This document shows, one piece after another, positions 1-11,090 of a stretch of 64,000 nt of DNA. The stretch spans positions 4,843,293 through 4,907,292 of the forward strand of contig CM042092.1 in the NCBI GenBank assembly GCA_023512835.1. The letters are read 5' to 3'. Each line of letters begins with the position of its first letter. Within the stretch, counting starts at the first letter, position 1. Origin of the DNA: Taxillus chinensis (Eukaryota; Streptophyta; Magnoliopsida; Santalales; Loranthaceae). Under the pieces are notes generated by a model. The model was not told the origin of the DNA and ran no database searches. It saw only the letters and a program-made list of their open reading frames with translations. The position numbers and the translations under genes are program-made.

Positions 1-1959
1 TAGTTTCATTTTCCCAGACATCTTCTTCTGTGATGTTTGAATTAGGGCATTTGATTTTTAATTCTATTATGGCTTGACCTTTCTTCTTTGTATTGTCCTC
101 TATTCTTTATCTTCCACAAAGTGAACATCCTTGCTAATAATAATGTTTTCACTTTAAAGATCGTAGTTTCCAAACTAAATAAATGTAGAAGGAGATGAAG
201 AGATTAAGACTGAAGAGGCGGTACAATTAAAACTCATGCGTTAATGTCGACAAAACCAAGATACCAATTAATTCGAAACATTGATTATAAACCGAAACTT
301 TGACAATACTAAGCCTTCATATTGGTATCGAGTTTTTATGTAATACCGAGGCTCTATCACATATTGACCTTTCATCACATACTGAGGCTTGACCATCATT
401 GAATTTTTATTAATCAATATTTCATTGACAACTTCCTTGTTGTGGGCCATTTTTAATATCATCAAAATTTTAAACTCAAATCCAACAGAAACTCATATAC
501 TTTAGAGCCACAAAACAAATAATTTTACAAAAGATAGCAACAATAGATATCAGGCTGAGAAATAAAATGAAAAATGGACACAAAATGAACCACATAACAC
601 CAATTAGATTTGATCCAAATTATGGCTAAGGTTCCAATTGGTCGTTTGGAACATGTGGTCTTTCATGAGATCCCTAAGTAAGGGCAGCTCTACATGCAGG
701 TGAGGGTGTGCAACTGCATACTTGATTTTTAAAGAAATCAAAAATTTTTGTATAAATTTTCTTGATAAAAGAAGCTATGAACACCCTAAAATAAAAATTT
801 TGAACATTTTCAAATAATTTGTCAACTTGACTAAAAAACGCTTTAGAATCATTGGTCTCATCATCATCCTTTCTGCCCCAGCTCCAGTTAGCTTAAAAAT
901 CAGTCAATTGAATAAATTAGAGTGGTATGTAATTAAATTATTGAAATATATTTAACAAATAGTATACACACATTCTTTTGCAATTGAGAAAGTATATCCA
1001 GTCAATTTCGCATCATCTTTGTGTTATCATGTTAATATATTGCGCTGTGATTAATAGAAAAAACTAGTTACTAATTTTCTACTAATCATAGTACTACATG
1101 TTAGCACGATAATGCAAAGGTAATGCGACTTTGACTGTATTTAACATTCCTCTTTGCAATTTGAATGAGCTTTTATGCTTTATTGTTATTTATTATGAAG
1201 TTGACTAATTTGAATTGCATAACATTTAGGCTTGCACAACTTCGATATTTATCACTTGAATTGCAAGTAGACATGGAATTTTGGATTTTTTGTTTATACA
1301 TCCAAATTTGTATCCGAAAATTTAAAAAACCAAATGTAGATATTCGGAAAATATTCAAAATAAAAATTTATATCCACTTGAATATCTTAATAATGTATGG
1401 GATAACTTCTTTGTTCACGATTGATTGTTACATGGTCTAAGATGTGTTATGTTATAAATAATGATTTCAATGGAAAGCTTAGAGCACTACATCGGCACAT
1501 GCATGCACCAAGCATTTAATTCTAGATTTGGTTCAGCGGTAGGGTGACTTGAAGTTGTTAGTCACCTATTAAGTAAATTATGTCCACCCTTACATTGTTG
1601 ACTTGTTTTTTAAGAACAGACATAGACTAGCTGTTGGTTACCACAAGAGCTATTTATCATTTTATTACTGAATTGATGTAACAATTTGTTTTATGATTAT
1701 GAGATGATATATGTAAATGTCGTTTTTTTTTTTCAGACCAGGGCCTGTGAATGTTGTATTGGATTGATGACATTAATTTCTATTGGTTGCATTTTATTTG
1801 TGAAGGTACACAATACCCCATTCTATGATGTACATGCAACATGTTTGTTTTCAGCTTCTATTGTGTAATCTCTTTTATGTACTATTTAACAATCCCTTGA
1901 CCCTTTGAGTACGTGTATGAAGAGTTACTTATCCGGTTTCAATGTTTTGGAATTCAGGG
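1..1959. other. unassigned AT-rich intergenic DNA
   Basis: No gene was recognised. Short open frames have no family resemblance. A degenerate short repeat with the theme 'ATACTGAGGC/ATACCGAGGC' occurs around 300-400. The segment around 660-900, with motifs such as GGGTGTGCAACTGCATAC and AACACCCT, looks like old mobile-element debris, but no terminal repeats or target duplication could be defined. Confidence 0.5.
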
Positions 1960-2840
1960 ACGTGATAATCACTCCTATATAGGCTGCATACTTCATCTAT
2001 TACCGCATTATCCTCATCCCTTTCTATACTATTCACAACCTTCCACTTTGGACATTTATTGAAGCAATGTCCAAATTCACCACATCCGAGGCATTTACTA
2101 GGGACTGGTTTTTTGCATAAGGATTGTTATCCTCAGTGGAGGTTGAAGCTTTCTCTGTGTTACCTCCCAAAACTATAACTTCGCCTTATCTTGTACCAAC
2201 ATTAGTAGATTTGACATTACTATGTGTAATTTGAGGCATCTTTCCTTTATTAATTTGAGTCTTGTTATCTTCATGGCTCTTATAATTGGTATTTAAAAAA
2301 TACTCTTGCATGAGTGACTCGTCCTTCATAGCTAAGTTTATAGCCTTTTGTATATTAAACACCATCTGCATTACAATTTTATCATGCAATTATGGTTTTA
2401 ATTTCCTCAGATATCTTACAGTTTGTTGCTCATCATTCTCTGACAATGGATTTTTCTCAACTAACCACATAAATTTAGTTGTATAATCGTTCACACTTCT
2501 ATTCCCTTGCGAATGTCTCTTTTAAGATTCAAAAATATATTTTTCATGACCCGGTGCTAAAAATATGCATTGCAGTAATTGTTTTATTCGATGACAAGTT
2601 TGCATTGGAATATAACCTTATCACATTCAAGTCCCTCTTACCCCACCAAATTGATGTTCTCCATTAAATATATAACAATGAATTTAACCTTTTGATCTTC
2701 TAGTAATTTAGTATAATTAAAGAATTAATCCACTTTAGTAAACTTATCCAAAATCCTTTAATATCAATATCACCCTTGAAGGTAGGGATATAACAGTGTC
2801 CGCTGCCTCAAACTCTTCCACGTTGAACTATACTAAACCC
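1960..2840 (-). pseudogene. Ty3/gypsy-type gag remnant with CCHC zinc knuckle
   Basis: On the minus strand the sequence encodes a retrotransposon capsid-like region followed by a zinc knuckle of the form C-x2-C-x4-H-x4-C (CLGCGEFGHCFNKC), encoded around 2055-2100. Upstream of it, about 2186-2480, is an open stretch containing LRKLKP and MVFNIQKAINLAMKDESLMQE, which resembles the Retrotrans_gag region of gypsy elements. Frames are interrupted by stops and shifts, and no protease or reverse transcriptase follows within the window. The 5' part seems to continue beyond the Harbinger-like insertion, where a minus-strand start (MAQIGSSDD) lies at 6842. The capsid and zinc-knuckle call rests on visible motifs; joining the two parts is inference. 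Confidence 0.6.
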
Positions 2841-2843
2841 TAA
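2841..2843. repeat. target-site duplication TAA, left copy
   Basis: TAA immediately precedes GGGCATGTTTGGTACA and recurs at 6546-6548 just after the matching inverted terminus, as expected for PIF/Harbinger (Tourist-like) insertions. Confidence 0.5.
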
Positions 2844-3039
2844 GGGCATGTTTGGTACACGAGAAAGGAAAGGAAAGGAATCAAATTGCATTCTTTTTTC
2901 GCGTTTAGTATGAAAATAGAGAAAATAATAAAATTCCCGTAGGAATCTTATACCCACACATAGGGGTAAATTGATTGCTCCCACTCTCGTGGTTTAAAGG
3001 TTCCCTTGCATAAGGGAACTTGTTTTTCTTTTTTTACCT

Positions 3040-3328
3040 TTATTTATTTTCTTCCCTCTCTCTCCCTTTCTCCTCTCTCTCCTCGTTGCCCCGCCTCCCT
3101 CCCCTCTCACTCGTTGCTGCCCAACCCTCCTCCCCCACCTGATCCGGTGTCGCCCACCCCTCTCTCCTCCCCCTTGTCGCTACAACCCCTCCTCTCTCGC
3201 CCGATCCGCCGTTGCCCGCCTCCCCTCCCCCCCCCTCTCCCTCCCCCCCCCCCGCAACCCCCCTCCCCCCTTGGTTCCGTTGTTGCCCAGCCCTCATCCC
3301 CCCCACCAGATCCACCCCGCCCAGCCCC
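3040..3328. repeat. C/T-rich low-complexity tract
   Basis: A strongly strand-asymmetric run of CCCTCTCC, CCTCCCCC and similar motifs. It yields long proline/serine-rich or glycine/arginine-rich open frames in several frames at once, as expected for low complexity and not for a protein. It lies in the left arm of the Harbinger-like element, directly beside the CACTA terminus; shorter C-rich sequence resumes to the right of the CACTA element. Confidence 0.8.
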
Positions 3329-3659
3329 CATTACAAGATTTTTAAACTTAGGTGGTGTTTTTTTGGCGGAGTTTTCATAAAATGCCGCCCTAAATATTCT
3401 ATGCTGGTGTTTCTATAAAATGCCACTAAAAAAATATTCTTGCGGCGCTTGAATATAAATAAGTTGCCACTAGAAATATCTCTTGTATCGGCTTTTGAGA
3501 AAATGCCACCGTAATTCTTTATTTATCGGCGTTTATTTTGTGCTTATATGCCCTCATTCTACAAATCAAATAATTTTATAAAAACACAAATAAATTAATA
3601 AAAAATTATTTACTATAAATATATCTCTCCCAAAACTAAACCTAATCGTTGCTCATCTT

Positions 3660-3979
3660 AGTGGCAGAGGGGGAAGGGGCTGCCGGCCGATATCATCTAT
3701 CTAGCGTCGGAAACCTTCCAGGTGCGATTGTTCATGGTATATGGACATCACCCGCTCTCACTCTTGATTCGTCGTCGACATATCTCTAGATTCGTTATCC
3801 GTTTTCGTGTTCGTCGATATCGGCCTAATCGGTTCATCGTCTAACTCTTTCTCACTCACTCTCTCAATTTGATGTTGACAGGTTTCCAGATTCATCATTC
3901 TTGTTCGTCACAGACTGTGGATCTTCAAGGACCTGTTTCAAAGGTTCAGAGTCGACATCGATCTCCCGATTTCGCTCAG
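3660..3979 (+). other. captured exon-like sequence inside the CACTA element
   Basis: This segment is markedly more GC-rich than its surroundings. It contains a stretch (about 3890-3979) preceded by TTGACAG and followed by CAG|GTATGC, resembling an exon between acceptor and donor. The product was not recognised; it could be untranslated leader of the same captured kinase gene or a separate capture. Confidence 0.35.
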
Positions 3980-4851
3980 GTATGCCTTTTTATATCGGTG
4001 TCTTTGTTGTTTACTAAATATTTTTTGGATCCGTTTATATGTTATTTACCATATCAACGTAATTATTAGCCATATATGTGATTTATTGATTTACTGTTTT
4101 GAAGCTATTCATGCACCGATTCTGCAATCACACAGTCAAAGTACCCAAACCAATCCATCAATATATATCATTCCCCACCTTCTTTTAAATCAATAGTTCA
4201 CCGTTTTCTTTAGTCAATAACTCATTACTCATCAGTTTGTTCACGCGCCGTTTCATTATTATTATTATTATAGATGGTGCGCGGTGCACACAATTTAATA
4301 TCCGTAACCAGTGTACCTATATATCGAACAAGCGAAAGAGAAGATAAAACAATCTTCTCTAAGATCTGTGCAGGTTGGTCAAACTGAAAATTTTTAAAGA
4401 AAGTTTTGCATTTCATGGAAAGGGTAGCTATAAATTGAGACTAGTGAAATTGATGCATTTTTGGTAATTTCTTCACTTCAATAGTATTTTTGTTTTTTAT
4501 GTTGGGTATTAAACTATTAATATACTTGAAGTGTTTCTCCTTTTGCTTTCCCAGAAAGTACTCGTTAATTTCCCTCCTTGCTGTTCTTTGGTGGATGAGT
4601 GGACTATAACCTGGGTTTGAATAGCTATTTCTGTAAAATAAAATATGCTGCAATATATAGTGGTATAAGTTCTTGTTTTGAAATAATCTGATATCCTTAG
4701 ATCCCTGTATACCACATATATATATATATATATTTGTTATAATAGAAAATAGAAGACATGGTTGCCCGTTGATTGGGTCTACTAATATGTGCTTCGTGGC
4801 TTTAACATTGATAGCCAAGTTATTGTGATTACTGTGAAATCTCAACTGCAG

Positions 4852-5588
4852 ATATCACTACAATGTAATGGATTCAAGAGTTCACCAGCATGTAGACAAA
4901 GGAAAGGAAGATGGCTTGTACATTAGCTCTGTAGCTTCTTCTACAAATTTGTGGGCTATCAATATGGATGCTAGGACTCGGTTCACATTGCAAGTATATG
5001 GACTCTCACATCAGTTCTTAAACAAGGTAGACATTACTTACAACCTTTTGTCCCAATATTTGCTTTGTTATTGTTTGATTTATCCTCTGCCAGTTTAGTG
5101 TGTTTATCTTTCTGCTTTCTTCATCAGGACTGGATAATGGAACAATGGGACAAGAACTATTACATCAGTTCAATTGCTGGCGCAATCAATGGCAATGCCA
5201 TAGTGGTAATGTCCAAGGGTAAGTAAGACGATAGTTTTTTTATTCTTTAAGCCTTGGTTCCAATTACATTTCATGTTAAGTTTTCATAAAAATATAGATG
5301 GTATAACATAAATAATTAAACTTATTTTTAATTGCCAGCTTTAGATGGCCTAGGTACACAACTTTATAAAATATTTTTGTTTGATACCATCTGGTTGTCA
5401 TGCCAAATTGCCAATGTTGCCTCTACTTGCTTTTGCAGGGCTGCCTTATCTTCAACAAAGTTAGTGAGGTATTTCCTTTCAAATGGATCAATAAAAAGTG
5501 GAAATAAGGCTTCTCTGTCACCTCCATGACCACTGCAGGGAACAGATGGGGTGTTGTAATGTCGAGGAATGCAGGTTATTCTCATCAG
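4852..5588 (+). pseudogene. captured 3' fragment of a MUT9-like / casein-kinase-1-like kinase gene (three exons with introns)
   Basis: Three exon-like blocks with standard splice borders encode the conserved C-terminal region found downstream of the kinase domain in plant MUT9-like (MLK/PPK, casein kinase 1-like) proteins. Exon a, about 4852-5026, encodes HVDKGKEDGLYISSVASS and NLWAINMDA and ends AACAAG|GT. Exon b, 5128-5218, encodes DWIMEQWDKNYYISSIAGA and IVVMSKG and ends with GTAAGT. Exon c, 5439-5588, encodes GLPYLQQS, VSEVFPFKWINKKW and NRWGVVMSRNAGYSHQ before GT. Exon c has a frameshift after LQQS and an in-frame TAA after INKKWK, so no intact protein can be made. The kinase domain itself is absent. 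Retained introns show capture at the DNA level, not by reverse transcription. The family match is from recall of the conserved motifs; the exact donor gene is not known. Confidence 0.75.
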
Positions 5589-6548
5589 GTACTGCATTAA
5601 ACTAATTAAAATGATTTAAACTAATTACTTTTATCAAGTTAAACTAATTCTCATGTTTAATGACTGTTGATTGGTACTATGAGGATAGACTTTTATTTTA
5701 TGATGTGGATTAAGGCAATGTGAATGCCTTTGTTTAAATACATTTATGTAAAATATGTTTAAAGCAGATAGATTCCTTTTTGTTAATACATTTTTGATTT
5801 TAAATTTTGTACAATTTGGCATCTTTTTCATGCAAATCGTAATTACAGGGTACACGCGCGCTCTGAACAGAATTTTTTTTAGTTTATTTATGAATATACC
5901 GGCGTTTTAAAGGCCCACCGGCTAGAAACAATGCACTTTGTTACGGCATTTATAAAAAACGGCACCACCTTAATTAAAACATGTATCGGCGTTTTTTCCA
6001 TGCCAGCAGAAATTAAATATCTTCCGGCGTTATATACTGGCTTTTTGCCGGAGCCACCAGAAATCAAGTTTGTCCTGGCGTTATAACGAACGCCACACCT
6101 AATAAAACCTGTGCTGGCATTTGTAAGGTGCTGCCAAAAACCAAAAGTTTTATATAGATTTCTTCGTACCAGCGCCGCTATAAGTCTATTTTGGCGGTAA
6201 ATGGCTGGCGTTTTTTTAAAGTGCTGCTATAACCTATAGTAGTATTTTTTAAACGCCGCCTAAGCTTGAATATCTTGTAGTGTCCCTTGCCTGCTGCTGC
6301 GATCTGCCGCCCAGCCCCCCAGTGCTGCAATGTAAGAGAGGAGAGAAAATGTTTTTGATTAATAAAAAAAATTATTTAGTAAATTTTAATTAAGGCTATT
6401 TAAGTAATTATATGATTATATTATTTTAATTGTTTTTGCATAACAAACACAGAAAAGGTAATTAAATTCATTTCTTTTTCATGTTAATTTATTTCTTTAA
6501 TAATTTCATTTTCTCCAATTTTATCGCCATGTACCAAACAAGCTATAA

Positions 6549-7390
6549 GTTAATTGCCTCTTTATATGAAATATCATCATAGGTCACCACTGATAATCAT
6601 TGATGTCAATTAATAAGACTAGAATTCCTAGGGTCTAACAGGTGGACTCATTTCCTTCGATGTCTTCAATTCTTCGCCCTTGTGTGTAAACTTTTAATAA
6701 AGCTTATAAGTGGTCGTTGATTTTTGCCAACTGACATATTTTAGGTTGATAGCTGATGTTCTTCGAATGCTTTCCAAATAGTTTGCAATCCATGATCACT
6801 ACCTTGAGATTAGTTATCGTCACTACTACCAATTTGAGCCATCAATTAGGAGAAACCCCATGATGCCAACTCACGTTGCATGTTGGTCAGTTAACACACG
6901 ATTAATTAATTTAAGAGAAATGTCTCAAATAAGAGACTTTGATAAAACACGACAAAGTTAAGAAATTGAATTTGTTCAATAATTAATTATAATGTGTCGT
7001 CACAAATCCAAAAACTATTTATACCTATCATTAAGGTTACAATAGGAATTAACAAAAATAATAGTTAATTAATAACTAATTAAATGTAAGAAAAATAAAT
7101 TGAAAAGAAAATAAATAAAAACATCATAATACTCTTGCACGATAAACATGCCTATGTTCGACGTAATCCTCATGCCTCAGTGCAATATAAGACAACCACC
7201 TGAGATAAGAGAAGCACACTTATATTTAATGTAAGAGTACCGTTCGAGATACACTTGTTATACCTATTTGAGATAATACCTTTACTCGGAATAATCAACC
7301 ACTACTCAAATTAGTTTGCATATGATCTATTTGCTACGGTGCATGATCTCCATTAGAAATTAATGAGCCTTTGCCACCTAGGTTGAAAGC
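6549..7390 (-). other. probable 5' part of the decayed gypsy element (leader and gag start)
   Basis: Reading the minus strand, a possible primer-binding-like motif (TTGGCATCATGG) lies about 25 bases before an ATG at 6842 that opens MAQIGSSDD. This is followed by HGLQTIWKAFE before the frame decays. With the zinc-knuckle gag at 1960-2840 on the same strand, this suggests one gypsy element split by the Harbinger/CACTA insertion. The 6880-7390 part is AT-rich and may be its LTR, but no second LTR was found. Confidence 0.3.
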
Positions 7391-7394
7391 TACT
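7391..7394. repeat. target-site duplication TACT, left copy
   Basis: TACT precedes the left terminus TGTTGAAGACC and recurs at 18507-18510 immediately after the right terminus ...CTCAACA, bracketing the non-autonomous LTR element and everything nested in it. Confidence 0.65.
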
Positions 7395-7828
7395 TGTTGA
7401 AGACCTTGATTAGGATTCAACAACAATCTAGAGAAGGATAACCCAATACTCAAACTCTAGCCCAAGCAATTCAAGTAATTAACTGAAAAAAGCCGAAAAT
7501 AAGTATAAACTTCTAATATGAGAGTTTATAATTGTCAATAGCCAATAATCTGAATACATAAATTGTCTTAGACAAGGCCTATATATAGGCAAGCTAGTAA
7601 CTAGGAATTGAAAACCTATTATAATAAGGAAACTAAAGTAAAATACTAAAATAACACTAACACGAATTAAATAAAGAAAAGTAAATAAAAGGAAATACTA
7701 ATGCAAATTAAATAAATGGAAAGACTTCTAGACGAAGCAAGAGACTTGTTCATCAAGGCAAGACACGTCGCGGGCTTTATCTTCAATATTGCTTCCCGTG
7801 AATAGTACATGCATATCAAATCTCAACA
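7395..7828 (-). repeat. 3' LTR of the non-autonomous element
   Basis: This LTR matches 18096-18506 nearly base for base, for example the shared AATCTAGAGAAGGATAACC at one end and GTGAATAGTACATGC near the other. Differences are a few substitutions, 1-bp indels, and a 9-bp duplication (AATAATCTG) present only in the right copy. Confidence 0.8.
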
Positions 7829-7850
7829 ATCCCTCGTCCTTCGAAACTTC
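7829..7850 (-). other. polypurine tract of the non-autonomous element
   Basis: On the minus strand the bases AGTTTCGAAGGACGAGGGAT abut the TGTTGAG terminus. This is the position and composition expected of the plus-strand primer of an LTR retrotransposon. Confidence 0.6.
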
Positions 7851-7878
7851 CCTTGTCCTCAAGGGAAATTTTGGGAAA

Positions 7879-8673
7879 TTATTCTACATCTAAAATACAA
7901 CGTTCCATTAATCCTATATACCCATAATCCTTTTCAAATTCCCTGACTTCTGTCTTTATGTGAACCTCCTGTCTCACTGTCACAAAATTAAACTGCTGCA
8001 AAAACATAAACAAAGCAGATCTTGAATCTATCATGAATTCTGCCCACATCTCTGGCTTGTGGAATACTTTTGCAAATAGGGATGGTAAAGAGTGATAACA
8101 GAAAGTCATAGCCTGTGGGGGTTGAGCGTCAGTTGGTTCAATTATGAAGGCCACGTTGTTGGGAACAATTATAAATTGGGTACGCCTTGCGTCAAGGGCA
8201 CCACCTAACTGGGCATCATCAAGGATATGGATCATGTTATTGAGAGAGTCTTCGACGGTGACGACCTTCTTGACTTCGATTTGGGCATCATCATCCACGG
8301 TCGGTCGAGCAAAAGAAGTCAGAGGGATCAAGAACTCTGAAGTTGGAGTTGGGTCGCAAATCCTTTTAGATGAGTAACCAGATGGGAACTCAGCCTCATG
8401 TTGTGATCCTTGTGAGCTCTAAAAACATGGTTCATCTTCAACGCTTGAAATATCTTTCACCTCCTGTGAAGTTTGTTGTGACCTACGATTATCTCCTTGA
8501 GTTCGTCTGCATCCTATAGGATCTTTTCCCTTGTATGCGAATAATCGATCAATTTTCTAATTAATTCTGTCTTGGAATCGAACCATCTTTGCCAAAGTTG
8601 TCGAAAACTCTGTCATAGAATTTTCCAGGGCTTCGAACAGTTGCATGTTCGTCCTTGCTGCCTCCTCCGTCAT
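7879..8673 (-). pseudogene. gag-like reading region of the non-autonomous element
   Basis: A minus-strand start at 8673 opens MTEEAARTNMQLFEALENSM, a short polar N-terminus typical of small gypsy gag-like proteins, and ends after about 40 residues. A second open stretch at 7879-8331 gives 150 residues beginning MIPLTSFARPTVDDDAQIEV and ending ERCILDVE. No zinc knuckle, protease or polymerase motif is present. The 150-residue frame has no motif I recognise. It may once have continued the first frame, or be non-coding packaging sequence. The position between primer-binding site and polypurine tract supports an element-encoded origin. Confidence 0.45.
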
Positions 8674-8719
8674 TGCTGATGAAGATCGCGAGATAAAATT
8701 GAGAAATCTTAATTAGGAT

Positions 8720-8739
8720 CTCTCATGAAAGCACCAAAT
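8720..8739 (-). other. primer-binding site candidate of the non-autonomous element
   Basis: The minus strand reads ATTTGGTGCTTTCATGAG directly after the LTR terminus. TGG at the correct place agrees with a tRNA 3' CCA end; the tRNA species was not determined. Confidence 0.45.
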
Positions 8740-8765
8740 TGTTGAGGACCTTGATTAGGATCCAA

Positions 8766-8770
8766 CAATA
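8766..8770. repeat. target-site duplication CAATA of the copia element, left copy
   Basis: CAATA precedes TGTTGGGATAG here and recurs at 18091-18095 immediately after the 3' LTR. The uninterrupted LTR copy at 7395 has the corresponding sequence CAACAATCTAG, confirming the insertion point. Confidence 0.9.
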
Positions 8771-10019
8771 TGTTGGGATAGTGCTATATAAAGCAATGTG
8801 TAATCCTAATAATGTAAAGACTATTTCTGATTAATTAAAATATATTTTGTTTAAATATTTATTAGATTGCATTATTCTGCTTTCTTATGTGGCTGAGCAT
8901 CATAACATCCCATTACTTATCAAAGTCTATTACTGGGTATGTGTGTAACACATACAATAGATCCACTAATTAGACTAAGTAAAAATTGGTTCACAATCGG
9001 TGAATGGAGTTTGGGATGCCTGCTCGATAAGATTGTGGTGCGGACTATTTCCATAGTGGGAGTGATCTAATCTAGGATCATTGTAAAGAGTTTACAAATA
9101 GTAGTGCCAGTATGTAATTATACATATTGAACAGGACCATGATAGAATAAGTTCTTCAACTAATATCCGTTGCATTGTATGAAGAATTTTAGATTCTATC
9201 GCAGGATGACTGATTTATGAATTGATCTTAATCCAGACCGTTTGATTAACTCATGTCTATAATTTATGTCTTTTGACTTATTAATGAGTGAGAGGCTTAG
9301 TGCTTCAAATACCTCGATATCTTGGAGATATAATATTATAGATAGTGGGAGCGCCAAGTCAGGTGCATGGAATCCATCGCTTCGTTATACGAAGAGTAAT
9401 GATATTCCCATGTTGTTTAATTCGGGATTCTTGGGTGAATCAAGCGCTTGTAATTATATTAGATATAATTTATTATAAATCCTAATTCATGATTGGATCA
9501 TGAATAGGTCGCCCATTAGAGAATTAATGGTAACACATGGATAAAAATATAATTAGAGAGGTTGAACGGAATCTATTGATACTGTCTCTAATTATGAATA
9601 TCATAGTGGAGGATCATATCACATGGCAATCAGTTATATTGATGGACAAATAATTTATTATGGATTCTTGTAATCATATCTGCTTGATCTTAAAGTGCGT
9701 TTTAGTCCCTGATCGTGGCTCGGACTAAAACTAATAAATAATGATTTAATTGATTAATGAGATTAATTAATTAAATATTATTTATTGGAGCTTCGATTAA
9801 GTGGGTCCATTTGGTCCCTCTTGCTAGCACCGTTTATTCTTGTATGGAGTATCGGATCGTTGTGAGTTAATTCTCTGGTTGTGCTTAAGAGCTAATTAAT
9901 TAACGTGTATTAATATATATTTAAGAGTTAAATATATATCACATGGTTATTTATTTAATTAGATTAAATAAATAATAATAAATATTTTATCCATTTAATG
10001 TGATTAAATGAATAAATAT

Positions 10020-10048
10020 ATTATTTATTTATTTGATAAATAAATAAT
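10020..10048. repeat. AT-only hairpin in the copia LTR
   Basis: Thirteen-base arms (ATTATTTATTTAT and its exact complement) flank a 3-base loop TTG. The same hairpin occurs in the 3' LTR. Neighbouring sequence contains further AT dyads, so this part of U3 can form an extended cruciform-like structure. Confidence 0.7.
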
Positions 10049-10171
10049 ATTATATATTTATTTAATTAGTTTGTACAGTAATAATTATATTATTTAAATA
10101 GTTTAAATAATATGTATTATTATTATTTAACTAAAGGCGTATGCGTAATAGAACAGGGGTAACCCTAGGTC

Positions 10172-10179
10172 TATAAATA
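10172..10179 (+). promoter_or_regulatory. TATA box in the copia 5' LTR
   Basis: TATAAATA sits about 420 bp before the LTR end, in a GC-richer context (CCCTAGGTC...GATGCATAGCC) downstream of the AT-rich U3 block. The same box occurs at 17680-17687 in the other LTR. It is the likely start-site selector for the genomic transcript. Confidence 0.6.
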
Positions 10180-10591
10180 GATGCATAGCCTCCTAGGTTA
10201 AAGGGGGTGCGTGTGCAATCATTGACAGCCAAAAAGAGAGAGAGAGAGAGACAGGTGACGGCCAACCCTAGCAGAGGTGGTGTTCCTGTTCTTTGATCCA
10301 AGGGTGCCACAGCCCTGTACTCCATGAGAAGGTGAATAACAGAGAAGGCTATTTGGTGGTTGAATCCAGGAGACTGCGAGGACGATCAAAGGTAGATCGT
10401 GAGTTTGTTCTTGGAGGGAAAAGAAGAGGGTTCTAGCTTTACCGTTCTTCAGGTTGGTTTCTTCTTTTCTCTCTTTGCAAAATTAAACGAATTGATTCAT
10501 GTTTAGATCCTGCTGTTTGTTTGCTGGAATAAAATTTTTAAAATTCATTTCCGCTGCGGTTAATCATTAACCCCATTCCAGTATTTCAACA

Positions 10592-10606
10592 ATTAGTATC
10601 AGAGCT
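10592..10606 (+). other. copia primer-binding site
   Basis: TTAGTATCAGAGCT follows the LTR end within two bases and matches the usual copia site TGGTATCAGAGC (complement of the initiator tRNA-Met 3' end) apart from the start. Confidence 0.8.
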
Positions 10607-11090
10607 TTAAACATGTTAATCAATTTGTTTAATTTGGCCCTGGATGTATGAATAGAAGTAGCGGCACTCTAGGGTTCATATGTTTATACATGAGATGTAT
10701 GTTACAGGTGGTGTATGGATTTATATATTTTGTTCATGTGATGAAAGATTTAATATATATTAATTGTGATGGTTTGCCGGCCTTGGGATCTTAGTTTTGG
10801 TTGTATTTACATGAGATGTAATTTGCTGAGGGGCGTCTATTATCACCGTGTTTCCTGCTAGTTTCTTTATTTTATTTTTAGCATCTTGTAAGCCATAATT
10901 GGCATAGAAATATTTTATGTAATATTCATGAGCCTGGAATAAAAGTGGATGACGAGTCTCCGAGCCGAAGTAGACGCAACCTTCCACCTAGTCTCTCACA
11001 AGCAGTCCGGTGGTGGAGGAGTCCCATGCGGCGGCGGGTTTTCTCCAGACCCGATTTACTTTCTTGATTTTTAATACTCTAAAGTTTATT

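Larger units (their letters stand above)
3329..6282 (+). mobile_element. non-autonomous CACTA (En/Spm-like) transposon with captured host gene fragments
   Basis: The right end reads ...CTTGTAGTG, the inverse of the canonical CACTACAAG terminus. The left end reads CATTACAAG. Over about 32 bp the two termini, CA(T/C)TACAAGAT(T/A)TT(T/C)AA(A/G)CTTAGG, differ at six positions. Sub-terminal regions (3350-3540 and 5890-6260) are full of GCCGCC, GGCGTT and TGCCAC motifs on both strands, the short sub-terminal repeat array usual for CACTA elements. The 3-bp flanks (CCC versus TCC) are only near-identical. No TNP2-type transposase is visible. The interior instead holds exon-like host sequence, notably the kinase-derived exons at 4852-5588 and a GC-richer stretch at 3640-3980. 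Family assignment is strong; age and activity are unknown. Confidence 0.8.
2844..6545. mobile_element. PIF/Harbinger-like (Tourist-type) MITE, split by a CACTA insertion
   Basis: The left end GGGCATGTTTGGTACA and the reverse complement of the right end TAGCTTGTTTGGTACA agree at 13 of 16 positions, and both sides are flanked by TAA. Without the CACTA element at 3329-6282 the element would be about 750 bp, and it has no transposase, so it is non-autonomous. The arms carry purine-rich (GAAAGGAAAGGAAAGGAAT) and pyrimidine-rich tracts that are roughly complementary. The superfamily is inferred from TSD and terminal sequence only; short imperfect termini leave room for a different assignment. Confidence 0.5.
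8771..10591 (+). repeat. 5' LTR of the copia element
   Basis: It begins TGTTGGGATAGTGC and ends CCAGTATTTCAACA. It carries a TATA box (TATAAATA), an AT-rich zone with strong dyad symmetry around 9960-10130, and an AG microsatellite near 10235. It matches 16277-18090 over its whole length. Confidence 0.95.

Noticed and set aside
3006..3418. Proline- and glycine/arginine-rich open frames
   Set aside because: They arise from a C/T-rich low-complexity tract that is open in several frames at once.
4441..4845. 134-residue minus-strand frame
   Set aside because: It lies inside the CACTA element opposite to the captured exons and has no recognisable domain.
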